From Sphingobium arseniciresistens (GTDB lineage: Bacteria; Pseudomonadota; Alphaproteobacteria; Sphingomonadales; Sphingomonadaceae): DNA of 64,000 nt. Shown here piece by piece: positions 33,500 to 45,184 of this stretch (position 1 is the stretch's first letter; each line of letters starts with the position of its first letter). Both the position numbers and the translations under genes were made by a program. The stretch covers positions 1 through 64,000 of the forward strand of contig JARFNK010000017.1 in the NCBI GenBank assembly GCA_029167225.1, given 5' to 3'. The notes under the pieces were generated by a model that saw only the letters and a list, made by a program, of their open reading frames with translations, searched no databases and had not been told where the DNA came from.

Positions 33500-34225
33500 T
33501 TATCCCCCGGGCGCGAACTCTTCCGTCTCGCCCTCGGTGTTGAAGCGCAGGCGATAGCCGATGCCCAGCTCGTTGCCGATGATCCGGGGGCGCTGCGGGT
33601 CGTCCTCCAGCTTCTGCCGCAGCGTCCGCACCAGCACCCGCAGATATTCAACATGATGCTCGACCTCCCGCGGCCAGACCTCCTTCATGATCTGGCTGTG
33701 GGTGATGACGCGGCCGGGAAAGCGCGCAAGCTGCGCCAGCACCGCATATTCCTTTGGCGTCAGATGCACTTCATGGCCGCCCTTGGTGACGATCCGCGCC
33801 ATCAGGTCGATCTCCACGTCGCCGGCCCGGATCGCCGTCGTGCCCCCGTCCCGCGTCATCCGGTTGCGCAGGGCGACGCGAACGCGGGCGAGCAGTTCGT
33901 CGGTATCGAAGGGCTTGGTGAGGTAATCGTCCGCACCAAGATCGAGCGCGGCGACCTTCTGGTCGGTCACGTCGCGCGCCGAGACCACGATCAGCGTCGT
34001 TTCCGACTGCTGCTTGATGAGCGGCACCAGTTCCAGCCCATCGCGATCGGGCAGGCCCAGGTCGAGCAGGCAGACATCGGGCCGCTCGCGCCGCAGCAGC
34101 TCCATCGCCTCGCGCGCATTGCTTGCCCCGACCGTGGCATAGTCGGCGCGGGTCAGCGCGACATGGATCAGCCGCCGGATCTGCGGCTCGTCATCGACGA
34201 TCAGGATCTTGTGGCGCACGGTCAT
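33500..34225 (-). CDS. kdpE: KdpE response regulator
   Basis: 241 residues, OmpR class. Receiver domain 1-115 with the phospho-acceptor Asp55 (VCLLDLGLPD), acidic pair in VDDEP at the start and Lys in DDYLTKPF. Winged-helix DNA-binding domain about 130-230 (HLTPKEYAVLAQLARFPGRVITHSQIMKEVWP). It activates kdpFABC under potassium limitation. The ATG overlaps the kdpD stop (ATGA), so sensor and regulator are coupled. Confidence 0.95.
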   Translation of the reverse strand: MTVRHKILIVDDEPQIRRLIHVALTRADYATVGASNAREAMELLRRERPDVCLLDLGLPDRDGLELVPLIKQQSETTLIVVSARDVTDQKVAALDLGADDYLTKPFDTDELLARVRVALRNRMTRDGGTTAIRAGDVEIDLMARIVTKGGHEVHLTPKEYAVLAQLARFPGRVITHSQIMKEVWPREVEHHVEYLRVLVRTLRQKLEDDPQRPRIIGNELGIGYRLRFNTEGETEEFAPGG

Positions 34226-36891
34226 GGCATCGTCTCGTCTGGCAGGGTGGTGATGATAAGTGGCTGCGGAATGGCGATGGTGAAGCAGGCGCCATGGGGA
34301 TCGGCCATGTTCGACGCTTCGACCGAGAGCCCCATCGCCTCGGCAAAGGCCTTGACGATCGCGAGCCCCAGGCCGGTGCCCAGCTTCGAGCGATCCGACC
34401 CCTCCAGCCGGGTGAAGGTGTCGAACACCCGCCGTTCCGCGCCCGCCGGGATGCCGGGCCCGACATCGATCACGCTGAGCAGGATGGCATCGGGCAGGCG
34501 GCGGCCCGCTATGGTGACGGGCGTTCCGGGATCGCCATAGCGGCCGGCATTGTCGAGCAGGTTGATGAGGCAATGGTGCAGCAGGGTCGGATCGACCCGG
34601 ACCAGCGGGATGTCGGGCGGGATCTCCACCTTCACCTCCCGTCCCGCCAGCGACTGGCGGGTATCGTGGACCGCGCCCGCCACCGCATCGAACAGGTCGG
34701 TCGCCTCGATCTTGAGCGGCAGCGCGCCTGCCTCCACCCGCGCCATGTCGAGCAGGTTGGCGACGAAACGGTTGAGGCGCATCGCCTCGGCCTCGATCGT
34801 GCCGACCAGATCGGAGGGATGCTGCGCGCGCAGTTCATGCGCGGCGGAGATGATGGTGGTGAGCGGCGTGCGCAGGTCGTGGCTGACCGAGGAGAGCAGC
34901 GCGGACCGCAGCCGGTCGCGCTCGCGTACCTGCCGCACGTCCAGCATTTCCTCTTCCAACGCCATGCGGTCGAAGGCGATGGCCGCCTGATCGAGCAGGC
35001 TCATCAACAGCGGCACCTGATCGGACCGCAGCGGCTCCCCCGCGTCCTCCCGCGCGAGGCCCAGCACCGCGACCACGCCGCGCTGCGTCCTGAGCGGATG
35101 GAACAGCCAGTCGGATGCGGTCAGCGTGGAAGAGCCGCGCCCGGCCGGCTGGTCATTCTCCATCGCCCAGCGCGCCGCCGCCCGTTCGATCTCGGCCAGC
35201 CGGTCCTCGGGCGGATAGGCGGCGCGCAGTTGCGGGCCGTCGGGCGAGGGCAGCAGCAGCACGGTGTTGACGCCGAACAATCGGGCCACCTCGGCGCACA
35301 CCGCATGCATCATCTCTTCCGGGCCTGCCGAAGCCGTCAGATGGCGGGAAAAGCCGGCCAGCGCCGCATTCTGCCGGGCGCTGCGCTGGGCGAGGTCCGC
35401 CTGTGCCCGCACCCGCGCGGCAAACTGGCTGGTGACGATGGCGACGCCGAGCAGCACGAGGATGCTGATGACATTTTCCGGGTTGTTGACCGTCAGCGTG
35501 CCGGTGGGCGGCAGGAAGAAGAAATTATAGGCGAGGCTGGAAGCGAAACCGGTGAACAGCCCCGCCCGCAGCCCGAAACTCGCCGCCGCGAACATCACCG
35601 GGACAAGGTAGAGCAGCGCGATATTGCCAAAGTCGATCGCCTCCAGCAGCAGCCGGCCGAGCGTCGTCATCGCCGCGACCATCAACCCGGACCAGAGATA
35701 GTCCAGCGGCGGCCCCCATGAAGCCCCCTTGCCGCCGCGCACGATCGTCTGCGTCTTTTCGCCCTCCTCGCCGGGCAGGACATGGATGGCGATATTGCCG
35801 ATCTGCCGCACGAGCCGATCGACCACCGATCCATGGCGCAGTTCGAACCACCAGCTGCGCGCGGACTTGCCGATGACGATCTGCGTCGCGCGCGCATCGG
35901 TGGCGAAACTGCTCAGCCCTTCGACGACGCTCGCCGCCGGAATGGTGGCGGTCTCTGCACCCAGGCGGGAGGCGAGCGCCAGCGTGTCAGCCAGCCGCTG
36001 GCGCTCCTGTTCCGACAATTGCTGGCTGCGACGGGTCTCGATATGCACCGCCGTCCACGGTGCCTTGAGCGCATCCGCCAGTCGCTTGGCCGCGCGCACG
36101 AGCCCGGCGGCGCTGGCAAGCTCGCTGACCGCCACGACCACGCGCTCGCCCGCCGCGAAGCTGCCCGCCAGCGCGTGGGCGCGGACATAGTCGAGCATCT
36201 GCGCATCGACCGCCTGCGCCGCCCGGCGCAGCGCCAGTTCGCGCAGCGCGGTCAGGTTCGACTTGGAGAAGAAATGGTTGAGCGCGCGGCTGGCCTCGGC
36301 AGGAATATAGACCTTGCCGTCCTTCAGCCGCTCGATCAGCTCGTCGGGCGGGATGTCGACCACCTCGATCTCGGCGATCTCAAGGATGGAATCGGGCACC
36401 GTCTCGCGCACCCGGACGCGGGTGAAGGAGGCGACGACGTCGTTCAGGCTCTCGATATGCTGGATGTTGAGCGTGGAATAGACGTCGATACCGGCGTCCA
36501 GCAGTTCCTCGACATCCTGGTAGCGCTTGGGGTGGCGGCTGCCCGGCGCGTTGCTGTGCGCCAGCTCGTCGACCAGGACCAGCTGGGGATGGCGGGCGAT
36601 GACCGCGTCGATGTCCATCTCGCCCAGGCTGTGCCCCTGATGGTCGACCTGCAGGCGGGGGATCACTTCATGCCCCTCGACCAGCGCCTCGGTCTCGCGA
36701 CGGCCATGCGTCTCGACCACGCCGACGACGACATCCACGCCCGCGCGAAGGCGCTCCTTGCCTTCGGACAGCATCTCGAAGGTCTTGCCCACGCCCGGCG
36801 CGGCGCCGAGGAAGACTTTCAGACGGCCACGACCTTCCTGCGCCGCCTGGCGCAGGAAGGCTTCTGGATTGCGGGTGGTTGGATCGTTCAC
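34222..36891 (-). CDS. kdpD: KdpD sensor histidine kinase
   Basis: 889 residues, the full KdpD architecture: N-terminal KdpD domain with Walker A GAAPGVGKT (29-37) and LVLVDELAHSNAPGSRHPKRY, a universal-stress-like domain (about 250-370), four membrane segments (about 395-500), a GAF-like region, the HisKA H-box (SVSHDLRTPLTT, His about 668) and a HATPase domain (INLLDNAGRYG, GPGIP, GTGLGLAI). It senses potassium limitation and phosphorylates KdpE. The start is GTG overlapping the kdpC stop (GTGA). Expression therefore follows the pump genes. Confidence 0.96.
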   Translation of the reverse strand: MNDPTTRNPEAFLRQAAQEGRGRLKVFLGAAPGVGKTFEMLSEGKERLRAGVDVVVGVVETHGRRETEALVEGHEVIPRLQVDHQGHSLGEMDIDAVIARHPQLVLVDELAHSNAPGSRHPKRYQDVEELLDAGIDVYSTLNIQHIESLNDVVASFTRVRVRETVPDSILEIAEIEVVDIPPDELIERLKDGKVYIPAEASRALNHFFSKSNLTALRELALRRAAQAVDAQMLDYVRAHALAGSFAAGERVVVAVSELASAAGLVRAAKRLADALKAPWTAVHIETRRSQQLSEQERQRLADTLALASRLGAETATIPAASVVEGLSSFATDARATQIVIGKSARSWWFELRHGSVVDRLVRQIGNIAIHVLPGEEGEKTQTIVRGGKGASWGPPLDYLWSGLMVAAMTTLGRLLLEAIDFGNIALLYLVPVMFAAASFGLRAGLFTGFASSLAYNFFFLPPTGTLTVNNPENVISILVLLGVAIVTSQFAARVRAQADLAQRSARQNAALAGFSRHLTASAGPEEMMHAVCAEVARLFGVNTVLLLPSPDGPQLRAAYPPEDRLAEIERAAARWAMENDQPAGRGSSTLTASDWLFHPLRTQRGVVAVLGLAREDAGEPLRSDQVPLLMSLLDQAAIAFDRMALEEEMLDVRQVRERDRLRSALLSSVSHDLRTPLTTIISAAHELRAQHPSDLVGTIEAEAMRLNRFVANLLDMARVEAGALPLKIEATDLFDAVAGAVHDTRQSLAGREVKVEIPPDIPLVRVDPTLLHHCLINLLDNAGRYGDPGTPVTIAGRRLPDAILLSVIDVGPGIPAGAERRVFDTFTRLEGSDRSKLGTGLGLAIVKAFAEAMGLSVEASNMADPHGACFTIAIPQPLIITTLPDETMP

Positions 36892-37490
36892 CGGGCGCTT
36901 GTAGCGCTGATCCTGTCCAGTCGTCGATTGAGATCGAAGACATTCACCCGCGGCTCGCCAAGGAAGCCCAGCAGGGGCTGCTCGACACCCTGCGCGACGA
37001 GCGCGCGGACGGTCGCGGGGGACAGGCTGCGCGCGCGCGCGACGCGATCGACCTGATAAAAAGCTGCCTCCGGGCTAAGATCGGGGTCGAGCCCGGAGGC
37101 AGAGGTGGTCAACAGATCGGGTGGAACGTGGCGATCTGGACGTTCGGACGGGGTGGACGCGGGAAGCGCGGCCACGTCGGCCTTCACGCGATCGGCCAAT
37201 GCCTGCGACGTCGGGCCGAGATTGGAGCCGGACGAGGCCATGCCGTCATAGCCCTTGCCCGCCGCCGATGGCCGCGAGTGGAAATAACGATCGCTGGCAA
37301 AGCCCTGCCCGACGATAGAGGAGCCGATGGCCTGGCCATCCTGCATGACGATGCTGCCATTGGCCTGCGCCGGGAAGAGCATCTGCCCGATGCCGGTCAG
37401 CGCCAGCGGATAGGCGAGGCCAAGCAGCAGGGCGAACAGCACGGTCATGACCAGTGCGGGACGCAGCGAAGTGAGGAAATCCTTGCCCAT
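36888..37490 (-). CDS. kdpC: K+-transporting ATPase KdpC subunit
   Basis: 200 residues with one N-terminal membrane anchor (about 8-32; FLTSLRPALVMTVLFALLLGLAYPLALTGI) and the periplasmic KdpC domain (GQAIGSSIVGQGFASDRYFHSRPSAAG, ASGSNLGPTSQAL). It stabilises the KdpFABC complex. AAGGAG precedes the ATG at 37490. It is 13 bases downstream of kdpB and overlaps kdpD. Confidence 0.95.
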   Translation of the reverse strand: MGKDFLTSLRPALVMTVLFALLLGLAYPLALTGIGQMLFPAQANGSIVMQDGQAIGSSIVGQGFASDRYFHSRPSAAGKGYDGMASSGSNLGPTSQALADRVKADVAALPASTPSERPDRHVPPDLLTTSASGLDPDLSPEAAFYQVDRVARARSLSPATVRALVAQGVEQPLLGFLGEPRVNVFDLNRRLDRISATSAR

Positions 37491-37503
37491 GTTCTTGTCT
37501 CCT

Positions 37504-39540
<2,037 letters not shown>

Positions 39541-39607
39541 GGAAATGCTCCGATTCTTGTGGGGCGGATGGTCGGGAGCCGGATGCCGGCTCCCGACGGC
39601 ATGCGGG

Positions 39608-41311
39608 TTAGAAGAGCTGGCCGTGGATCATCGCCAGATGATCCGCGATGGGGCCAAGGGCGAGGCCGGGCAGGAAGGTGAGCCCGCCGACGATCAGCAC
39701 GATGCCGATCAGCAGCCCGGTCCACAGCGGCCCGGTGGTGGGGAAGGAGCCGGCGGTTTCCGGCGTATATTTCTTCCCCGCCAGGCTACCCGCGATCGCC
39801 AGCATCGGCACGATGATGAAGAAGCGGCCGATCCACATCGCGATGCCCAGCAAGCCGTTGTAGAAGGGGGTGTTGGCGGTGAGCCCGGCAAAGGCCGACC
39901 CGTTGTTCCCCACGCCCGAGGTGAAGGCGTAGAGAATTTCGGTAAAGCCATGCGGCCCCTTGTTGAGCGGCCCGGCAAGGCCCGCCTCCGTCACCGATGC
40001 GATAGCCGTGAAGCCAAGGATGATGAGCGGCAGCACGGCGATGGCGAGCACCGCCAGCTTCACTTCGCGCCCTTCGATCTTCTTGCCGACATATTCGGGC
40101 GTGCGGCCGACCATCAGCCCGGCGACGAACACCGCGAGAATGGCGAACAGCAAGAAGCCATAGATGCCCGCGCCCACGCCGCCGACGACGACTTCGCCCA
40201 GCTGGATGTTGAACAGCGGGATCATGCCGCCCAGCGCGGTGAAGCTGTCATGCATGGCGTTGACCGCGCCGCAGCTCGCCGCCGTGGTGATGACCGAGAA
40301 GAGTGCCGAGGCAGCGATGCCGAAGCGTACTTCCTTGCCCTCCATATTGCCGCCGGGCACGCCCAGGCCGTGGAGGATCGGGTTGCCGGCTGCTTCCTGC
40401 CAATAGGTGACGGTGACGCCGACGAGGAAGATCGCCAGCATCGCCGACAGGATCGCCCAGCCCTGCCGCGTATTGCCCACCGCCTTGCCGAAGGTCCAGG
40501 TCAGGCCGAAGCCGATGACGAAGATGGACAGCATCTGCACGAAATTGGTGAGCGCGGTGGGGTTCTCGAACGGATGGGCGCTGTTGGCGTTGAAGAAGCC
40601 GCCGCCATTGGTGCCCAGCATCTTGATCGCTTCCTGGCTCGCCACCGGGCCGAGCGCGAGGGTCTGCTTCACGCCTTCCAGCGTGGTCAGGTCGACCGAT
40701 CCGGCGAGCGTCTGCGGCACGCCGTTGGCGATCAGGAACAGCGCATAGACGATGCACAGCGGCAGCAGCAGGTACAGGGTCACGCGGGTCACGTCGGCCC
40801 AGAAATTGCCGATCGTGCTTGCGCCGCGCCGGGCGAAACCGCGGAAGAGCGCGAAGGCGAGCGCGATGCCGGTCGCCGCCGACAGGAAATTGTGGATGGT
40901 GAGGCCCAGCATCTGGCTGAGGTTCGACATGGTCGATTCCCCGCCATAGCTCTGCCAGTTGGTGTTGGTGGTGAAGCTGACCGCGGTGTTGAACGAGAGA
41001 TGCTCGCTCAGCCCCGCAAATCCCAGCGGATTGAGCGGCAGCAGGCCCTGCAGGCGCAGCACGCCATAGGTGAAGAACAGCAGCGCCGCGTTGAAGATCA
41101 GCATGTGCACGGCGTAGCGGCGCCAGCCCTGCTCCTGCGCCGGATCGATGCCGGCGAGCTTGTAGAAACCGCGCTCCACCGGCCCCAGCACGGCATGGAG
41201 CGGCGTGCGGCGCCCCTCATACAGGGCGAAGAGCCACAGCCCCACGGGTTTGGTAAGTGCCAGCAGGATGCCGACAAAGGCGATGATGAGGGTCCAGCCC
41301 TGAATGGTCAT
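39608..41311 (-). CDS. kdpA: K+-transporting ATPase KdpA (channel-like) subunit
   Basis: 567 residues with ten or so membrane segments and the selectivity-loop repeats of the KdpA/Trk superfamily, e.g. [61 protein letters not shown] and [20 protein letters not shown]. It selects and conducts potassium in KdpFABC. It begins 13 bases after kdpF. Confidence 0.97.
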   Translation of the reverse strand: MTIQGWTLIIAFVGILLALTKPVGLWLFALYEGRRTPLHAVLGPVERGFYKLAGIDPAQEQGWRRYAVHMLIFNAALLFFTYGVLRLQGLLPLNPLGFAGLSEHLSFNTAVSFTTNTNWQSYGGESTMSNLSQMLGLTIHNFLSAATGIALAFALFRGFARRGASTIGNFWADVTRVTLYLLLPLCIVYALFLIANGVPQTLAGSVDLTTLEGVKQTLALGPVASQEAIKMLGTNGGGFFNANSAHPFENPTALTNFVQMLSIFVIGFGLTWTFGKAVGNTRQGWAILSAMLAIFLVGVTVTYWQEAAGNPILHGLGVPGGNMEGKEVRFGIAASALFSVITTAASCGAVNAMHDSFTALGGMIPLFNIQLGEVVVGGVGAGIYGFLLFAILAVFVAGLMVGRTPEYVGKKIEGREVKLAVLAIAVLPLIILGFTAIASVTEAGLAGPLNKGPHGFTEILYAFTSGVGNNGSAFAGLTANTPFYNGLLGIAMWIGRFFIIVPMLAIAGSLAGKKYTPETAGSFPTTGPLWTGLLIGIVLIVGGLTFLPGLALGPIADHLAMIHGQLF

Positions 41312-41324
41312 GGCGTCCCCCGTT

Positions 41325-41414
41325 TCAGAAGCGTTCGGGCCGCACGAGCACGGCGGCGAGATAGATGAGAAGGCCGGTCGCGGTGATCGCCGCCAGCCAG
41401 AGGTCGATGGTCAT
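41325..41414 (-). CDS. kdpF: KdpF small stabilising subunit
   Basis: 29 residues, read directly from the sequence: [20 protein letters not shown] then a short VLVRPERF tail ending in TGA. One hydrophobic helix and the RPERF end are typical of KdpF, which stabilises the KdpABC complex in the inner membrane. AAGGGGG lies 9 bases upstream of the ATG. Position immediately before kdpA confirms the assignment. Confidence 0.93.
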   Translation of the reverse strand: MTIDLWLAAITATGLLIYLAAVLVRPERF

Positions 41415-41427
41415 GGCCTTGCCCCCT

Positions 41428-41511
41428 TCACGCGTTGTCGCACAGGCCGGCATAGGCGAGCGTCGCCGCCAGCAGGCCGAGGGTGAGGCCGATCCAGAGG
41501 ATGTCCTGCAT
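41428..41511 (-). CDS. 27-codon membrane peptide upstream of kdpF
   Basis: A 27-residue frame, beginning MQDILWIGLTLGLLAATLAY and ending GLCDNA, is almost one hydrophobic helix with a short polar end. GGGAG precedes the ATG by about 9 bases. Short hydrophobic frames of this form, ending near LC[DE], recur just upstream of kdpF in many proteobacteria as I remember them, so it is probably a real member of the kdp operon. No function is known to me; an accessory subunit or a leader peptide are both possible. Confidence 0.6.
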   Translation of the reverse strand: MQDILWIGLTLGLLAATLAYAGLCDNA

Positions 41512-41707
41512 GGGTGAAATCTCCCGCATGGCGCCGCCCCGCAAGGCTGCGGCGCGTGTCGTCTGCGGTCATCCCATTAGGCGAGCCGTGCGTTTGAATG
41601 CGAGACGCGGGAACGACCAGAGGCGTAGTATTTGCGTATGATTTTGGGGTGCTTCCGGATCGGGAAGGTCACGCAAGCCTATCGTGGGCGTGCCCGGACC
41701 CGGGGCA
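41512..41707 (-). promoter_or_regulatory. Presumed kdp promoter region
   Basis: About 195 bases upstream of the kdp operon with the only AT-richer patch at roughly 41625-41660. KdpE sites and promoter must lie here. I cannot identify either by sequence with confidence. Confidence 0.35.
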
Positions 41708-41750
41708 CAAAAAAAAGAGGCGGCACCCGCAGGCCCCGCCTCTCCTTTTT
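41708..41750 (-). terminator. Rho-independent terminator of the TonB receptor gene
   Basis: Seven-base GAGGCGG/CCGCCTC arms (41717-41723, 41736-41742) with a T8 tract on the minus strand, 29 bases after the receptor stop. It separates the receptor from the kdp operon. Confidence 0.85.
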
Positions 41751-41770
41751 CACATTATGATCGGGTCAGA

Positions 41771-44700
41771 TCAGAAACCGAACTTCACGCCAGCCTTGAA
41801 GTAACGACCCAGAATGCCTTCACCACCCTGAATGGGATTATACCCATGGGCGCCATAGGTCACGACATCGATCGGCGGCAGGTCGTTGAGCAGGTTCTGG
41901 ACCGTCGCGTAGAAGGTGAACTTGTCATTGACCTTGACCTGAGCGTTCAGATCAACCGTGATGTAGTCATCAACCTGGCAGGGCGTGGAGCCATCGCTCA
42001 GACCACAATCCTTGTAATCGGTACCCTGGTCGGTAGCCGAAAGGTCATAGCCGTCGAAATAGTTCAACGTGCCCGTCAACGTAAACTTGTCGTTGAAGGA
42101 CAGTGCCGTGGTCCAGGTGCCCTTCCACTTGGGCGTTCCCGAACCAGCCGTCAGGTTGAAGTTGCCGAGCGTCCCGTCATAGCGTTCGACGGTCCCATCG
42201 GGATAGACCGTTTCCAGCTTGAGAATGTAGGTCGCTTCCGCGTTGGTATAAAGGCGGATGCTATCGGTCAACGGCACGCTGACAGTCGCACCAAAGTCAA
42301 GGCCCGAAGTCTTCAGGGTATTGGCATTGATGAACGGCGACTGGACGAACGCGATACGCGGCAATGCCGTCGGATTGTTGATATCGGCCGCGTCAGGAAC
42401 GATGGTGTAGCCCGCCGGAACAGCCTGACCCGAATAATATGCAGCAATCGCCGGAGAATTGTTCGCCGTGGTGATAACGTTGGTTTTCTTAATGTTATAA
42501 TATTCAGCCGTCAGCGTAACACCACGCATCGGCTGGAGCGAAATACCGCCGGTGAAGCTACGCGATTTTTCAGGCTTCAGATTGGCATTCGAAATGGACG
42601 TCGCACCATAGTTCGCCGTCCTGATGTAGCTGGGGCAGCTGTTGTACGTCGCCTGCGAGCAGCCATATTGTGCCAGGAAAGAATCTGGATAGATGGCCGC
42701 CGTCGCATTCACATACCCGGTGGTCGGGAAGGTGGCATTCGCTTCGCCAAAGCTCGGAATGCGGAAACCACGCGAGTAGGTGCCGCGCAGGCTCAGCTTG
42801 TCACCGAAAGGCTTCACGACCACACCCGCCTTGGGCGAGAAATTATCGATGCCATTGGGGTAGCGATCATAACGGCCGGCCAGATTGACAGTGACCGGAT
42901 CGATGATCGGTGCGTTGATTTCGCCGTAGGCCGAGTAGACTGTGCGGTCACCCTTCGTGGCAAAGCCGTTCAGACGGAAATAACGCTGAGTACCTCCGAG
43001 AACGTCGGAGTTGATGCTGGGCGAATCCACGGCTTCATAACGCACGGACACACCGAATGCGACCGAGAGCGGGCCGCCGGGCAATTCCGCGACATCACCC
43101 TTCACGTTCGCTTCGACCTGATAGAGATCGGAGGTCGAGGTATTGCGAGCTTCAGGTGCGATATAGTCCAACACGCTTTGGCTGTTGGCGCCGGGATTTA
43201 CGAAGTTGTAGCTGCCGTCGGCAATAACATTCAGAAGGTTTTGGATATATACATAGCCATTGTAGCGGCGCATCAGGTCAATGTGCGTTGCCGTGGCGTT
43301 GACGTCATAGCTCCACATATCGTTGATGGCGCCACGAATGCCCAGCGCAGCGCGATAGGTGCGGGTACGGCTGTAATTATCCTCGAACAGATTGGGGATT
43401 CGACCGGCGATAGCCGCCGTTTGGCCCTGTGCGGCAAAAGGATTGTTGGGGTTCAGAGTGCCGTTGGCCGCGGTACAGGCCACCGACGTTCCGCGGGGAC
43501 ATACATAGACCGGCAACTGCAGGATGGTGTTATTGCCATAATAGGCAACGTTCGCCGATGTGCTGTAGCGCGGAAAATAGAAAGGCGCCGGAGCGTTTCC
43601 GCGAATGGTCGCGGGGATATAGCTGTCGTGCGAGGACGACTGCTGGAAGTTGAAGGCCGCATAGGCTTCACCATCATCGCCGACGCGAGCGGAGAATCGC
43701 GCGGAAAGACCGAAACGCTCGATCGTCGGGGAAATCACACCGTAAAGATTGGTCAAATCTTCCTGGCATACCGTGGACGAAGACGACGCGTTGGCATTCA
43801 ATGCCAGCTCAGCCGCCGTCGGATTATAGCTGGGCAGCCCCTGACAGCCGTTCAGGAGCTGATAGCGGGAGGAAACACCCGGAATGGCATTGCCTGTTGC
43901 CGCATCGCGCGGACGCACGATGAACGGCGTCGCGATGCCGAAGCCGCCGGTAAATCCGTCCGGCTGCAAGCCGTTGATGACGCCATTGAAACCGCAGGTC
44001 CCATCGTTACAGATGCGGGAGAAATCGTCGGAATTGTAGGGATAGCCCCGATTGCGGTTATAGAGTGCTTCCGAACGATAATAGAAGCCGCTGATATAAC
44101 CGTTATAGCCCTTTTCATCCAGATCGCCGAAACCGGCAGTCAGTGACAAGCGGTACTGCGCGGCATCGCCGCGGCTGGAAATCCCGCCCTCGGCACGGCC
44201 GGAAACACCCTTGATATTCTTCTTGGTGATGATGTTCACCACGCCGGCGATCGCATCTGCACCATAGGTCGAGGATGCACCGTCGCGCAGCACAACAACA
44301 CTCTCGACGATATCGTCTGGAATCGTGTTCAGATCGACGAAATTGCGCGTTCCGTCATCCGCAAGCGGATAATAAGCAGAGCGCATGCCGTCAAACAGCA
44401 CAAGGGTCGAATTCGTTGTAAGGCCGCGCAGAGACACTGCGGATGCGCCCGCAGCGAAGGCCCCATTTGCAGTAAAACTGTTGGTGAGCGCCGGGCCGTT
44501 ATTGGCGGCAATGCGCTGGATGCCTTCCTGAATTGTGCTGATGCCGCGCTGGTCAAGCTGCTCAGTGGTCACAGTGGAAATGGGAGAGGCTTGAACCATG
44601 TTCGGATTCTGAAAGAGAGACCCGGTGACGATGATGACGTCTTCATTGCTCTCCGGGGCCTGGGCACTCTGCGCGAATGCGGGTGCGGAGAAGGCCGTAA

Positions 44701-44773
44701 GGCCGGCGCCGACGAGCGCAAGCGTCTGCAATGCCGCGCTACCGCGCAGCCCTATCTTCGAGATATTCTTCAC
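41771..44773 (-). CDS. Large TonB-dependent outer-membrane receptor
   Basis: 1000 residues: Sec signal peptide (ending near SAPAFAQSAQ), TonB box NEDVIIVTGS, plug domain (about 50-190: AVSLRGLTTNSTLVLFDGMRS, ESVVVLRDGASSTYGADAIAGVVNIITKKN) and a long barrel ending FKAGVKFGF. The start is taken as GTG at 44773, with AAGGGA eight bases upstream and the signal peptide starting there. By eye the GC content is clearly below that of the kdp genes beside it. Several Cys pairs in extracellular loops (for example CQGLPSYN, CPRGTSVAC) suggest disulfides. Ligand unknown. Confidence 0.9.
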   Translation of the reverse strand: MKNISKIGLRGSAALQTLALVGAGLTAFSAPAFAQSAQAPESNEDVIIVTGSLFQNPNMVQASPISTVTTEQLDQRGISTIQEGIQRIAANNGPALTNSFTANGAFAAGASAVSLRGLTTNSTLVLFDGMRSAYYPLADDGTRNFVDLNTIPDDIVESVVVLRDGASSTYGADAIAGVVNIITKKNIKGVSGRAEGGISSRGDAAQYRLSLTAGFGDLDEKGYNGYISGFYYRSEALYNRNRGYPYNSDDFSRICNDGTCGFNGVINGLQPDGFTGGFGIATPFIVRPRDAATGNAIPGVSSRYQLLNGCQGLPSYNPTAAELALNANASSSSTVCQEDLTNLYGVISPTIERFGLSARFSARVGDDGEAYAAFNFQQSSSHDSYIPATIRGNAPAPFYFPRYSTSANVAYYGNNTILQLPVYVCPRGTSVACTAANGTLNPNNPFAAQGQTAAIAGRIPNLFEDNYSRTRTYRAALGIRGAINDMWSYDVNATATHIDLMRRYNGYVYIQNLLNVIADGSYNFVNPGANSQSVLDYIAPEARNTSTSDLYQVEANVKGDVAELPGGPLSVAFGVSVRYEAVDSPSINSDVLGGTQRYFRLNGFATKGDRTVYSAYGEINAPIIDPVTVNLAGRYDRYPNGIDNFSPKAGVVVKPFGDKLSLRGTYSRGFRIPSFGEANATFPTTGYVNATAAIYPDSFLAQYGCSQATYNSCPSYIRTANYGATSISNANLKPEKSRSFTGGISLQPMRGVTLTAEYYNIKKTNVITTANNSPAIAAYYSGQAVPAGYTIVPDAADINNPTALPRIAFVQSPFINANTLKTSGLDFGATVSVPLTDSIRLYTNAEATYILKLETVYPDGTVERYDGTLGNFNLTAGSGTPKWKGTWTTALSFNDKFTLTGTLNYFDGYDLSATDQGTDYKDCGLSDGSTPCQVDDYITVDLNAQVKVNDKFTFYATVQNLLNDLPPIDVVTYGAHGYNPIQGGEGILGRYFKAGVKFGF

Positions 44774-45184
44774 GATCCAGTCCCTTGCTCTGGAGTAAGG
44801 GCCAAAGGCCCCCTGTTTATGCTGACGTGGAAAAGAGGGACTGGTCGCCGGTTTCCCGACGAACCTGTGAGCCCGACAGCAACCTCTTCTCCATGTGCTG
44901 CCTTTAGTCTGCGCAGGGCTTTTCCGGCTGTAAAGCAGGCGAAAGTGGCGCATCCCGCTTTTGACCCAATATGTAGTATTTATGCAACACGCTGACACAA
45001 GGCAGCAATTTTGCCGCCTTCTGTAATATTATTTCAGGGACTGGAGCAGAGAGAACATTAACGGTCTGTTCATGTCCCAACACAGGAAGAATCTGACCGA
45101 CTCGACACGAGAAAGCCTTCCGCCGACGCTGAAAAGTGCCCTCCGGCTGCCTGTCGCCGGCCTCATCCAGAAAATTGCAACGCG
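44774..45184. other. Long leader/promoter region of the TonB receptor
   Basis: 411 bases with no supportable gene. A near-palindrome at 45001-45018 (GGCAGCAA / TTGCCGCC) with a possible minus-strand -10 (CATAAA-like, around 44980) lies upstream of a leader of about 200 bases. The rest shows nothing distinctive. Confidence 0.4.

Noticed and set aside
34226-34573. Upstream extension of the kdpE frame
   Set aside because: It lies inside kdpD in another frame; KdpE begins at 34225 with the normal receiver N-terminus.
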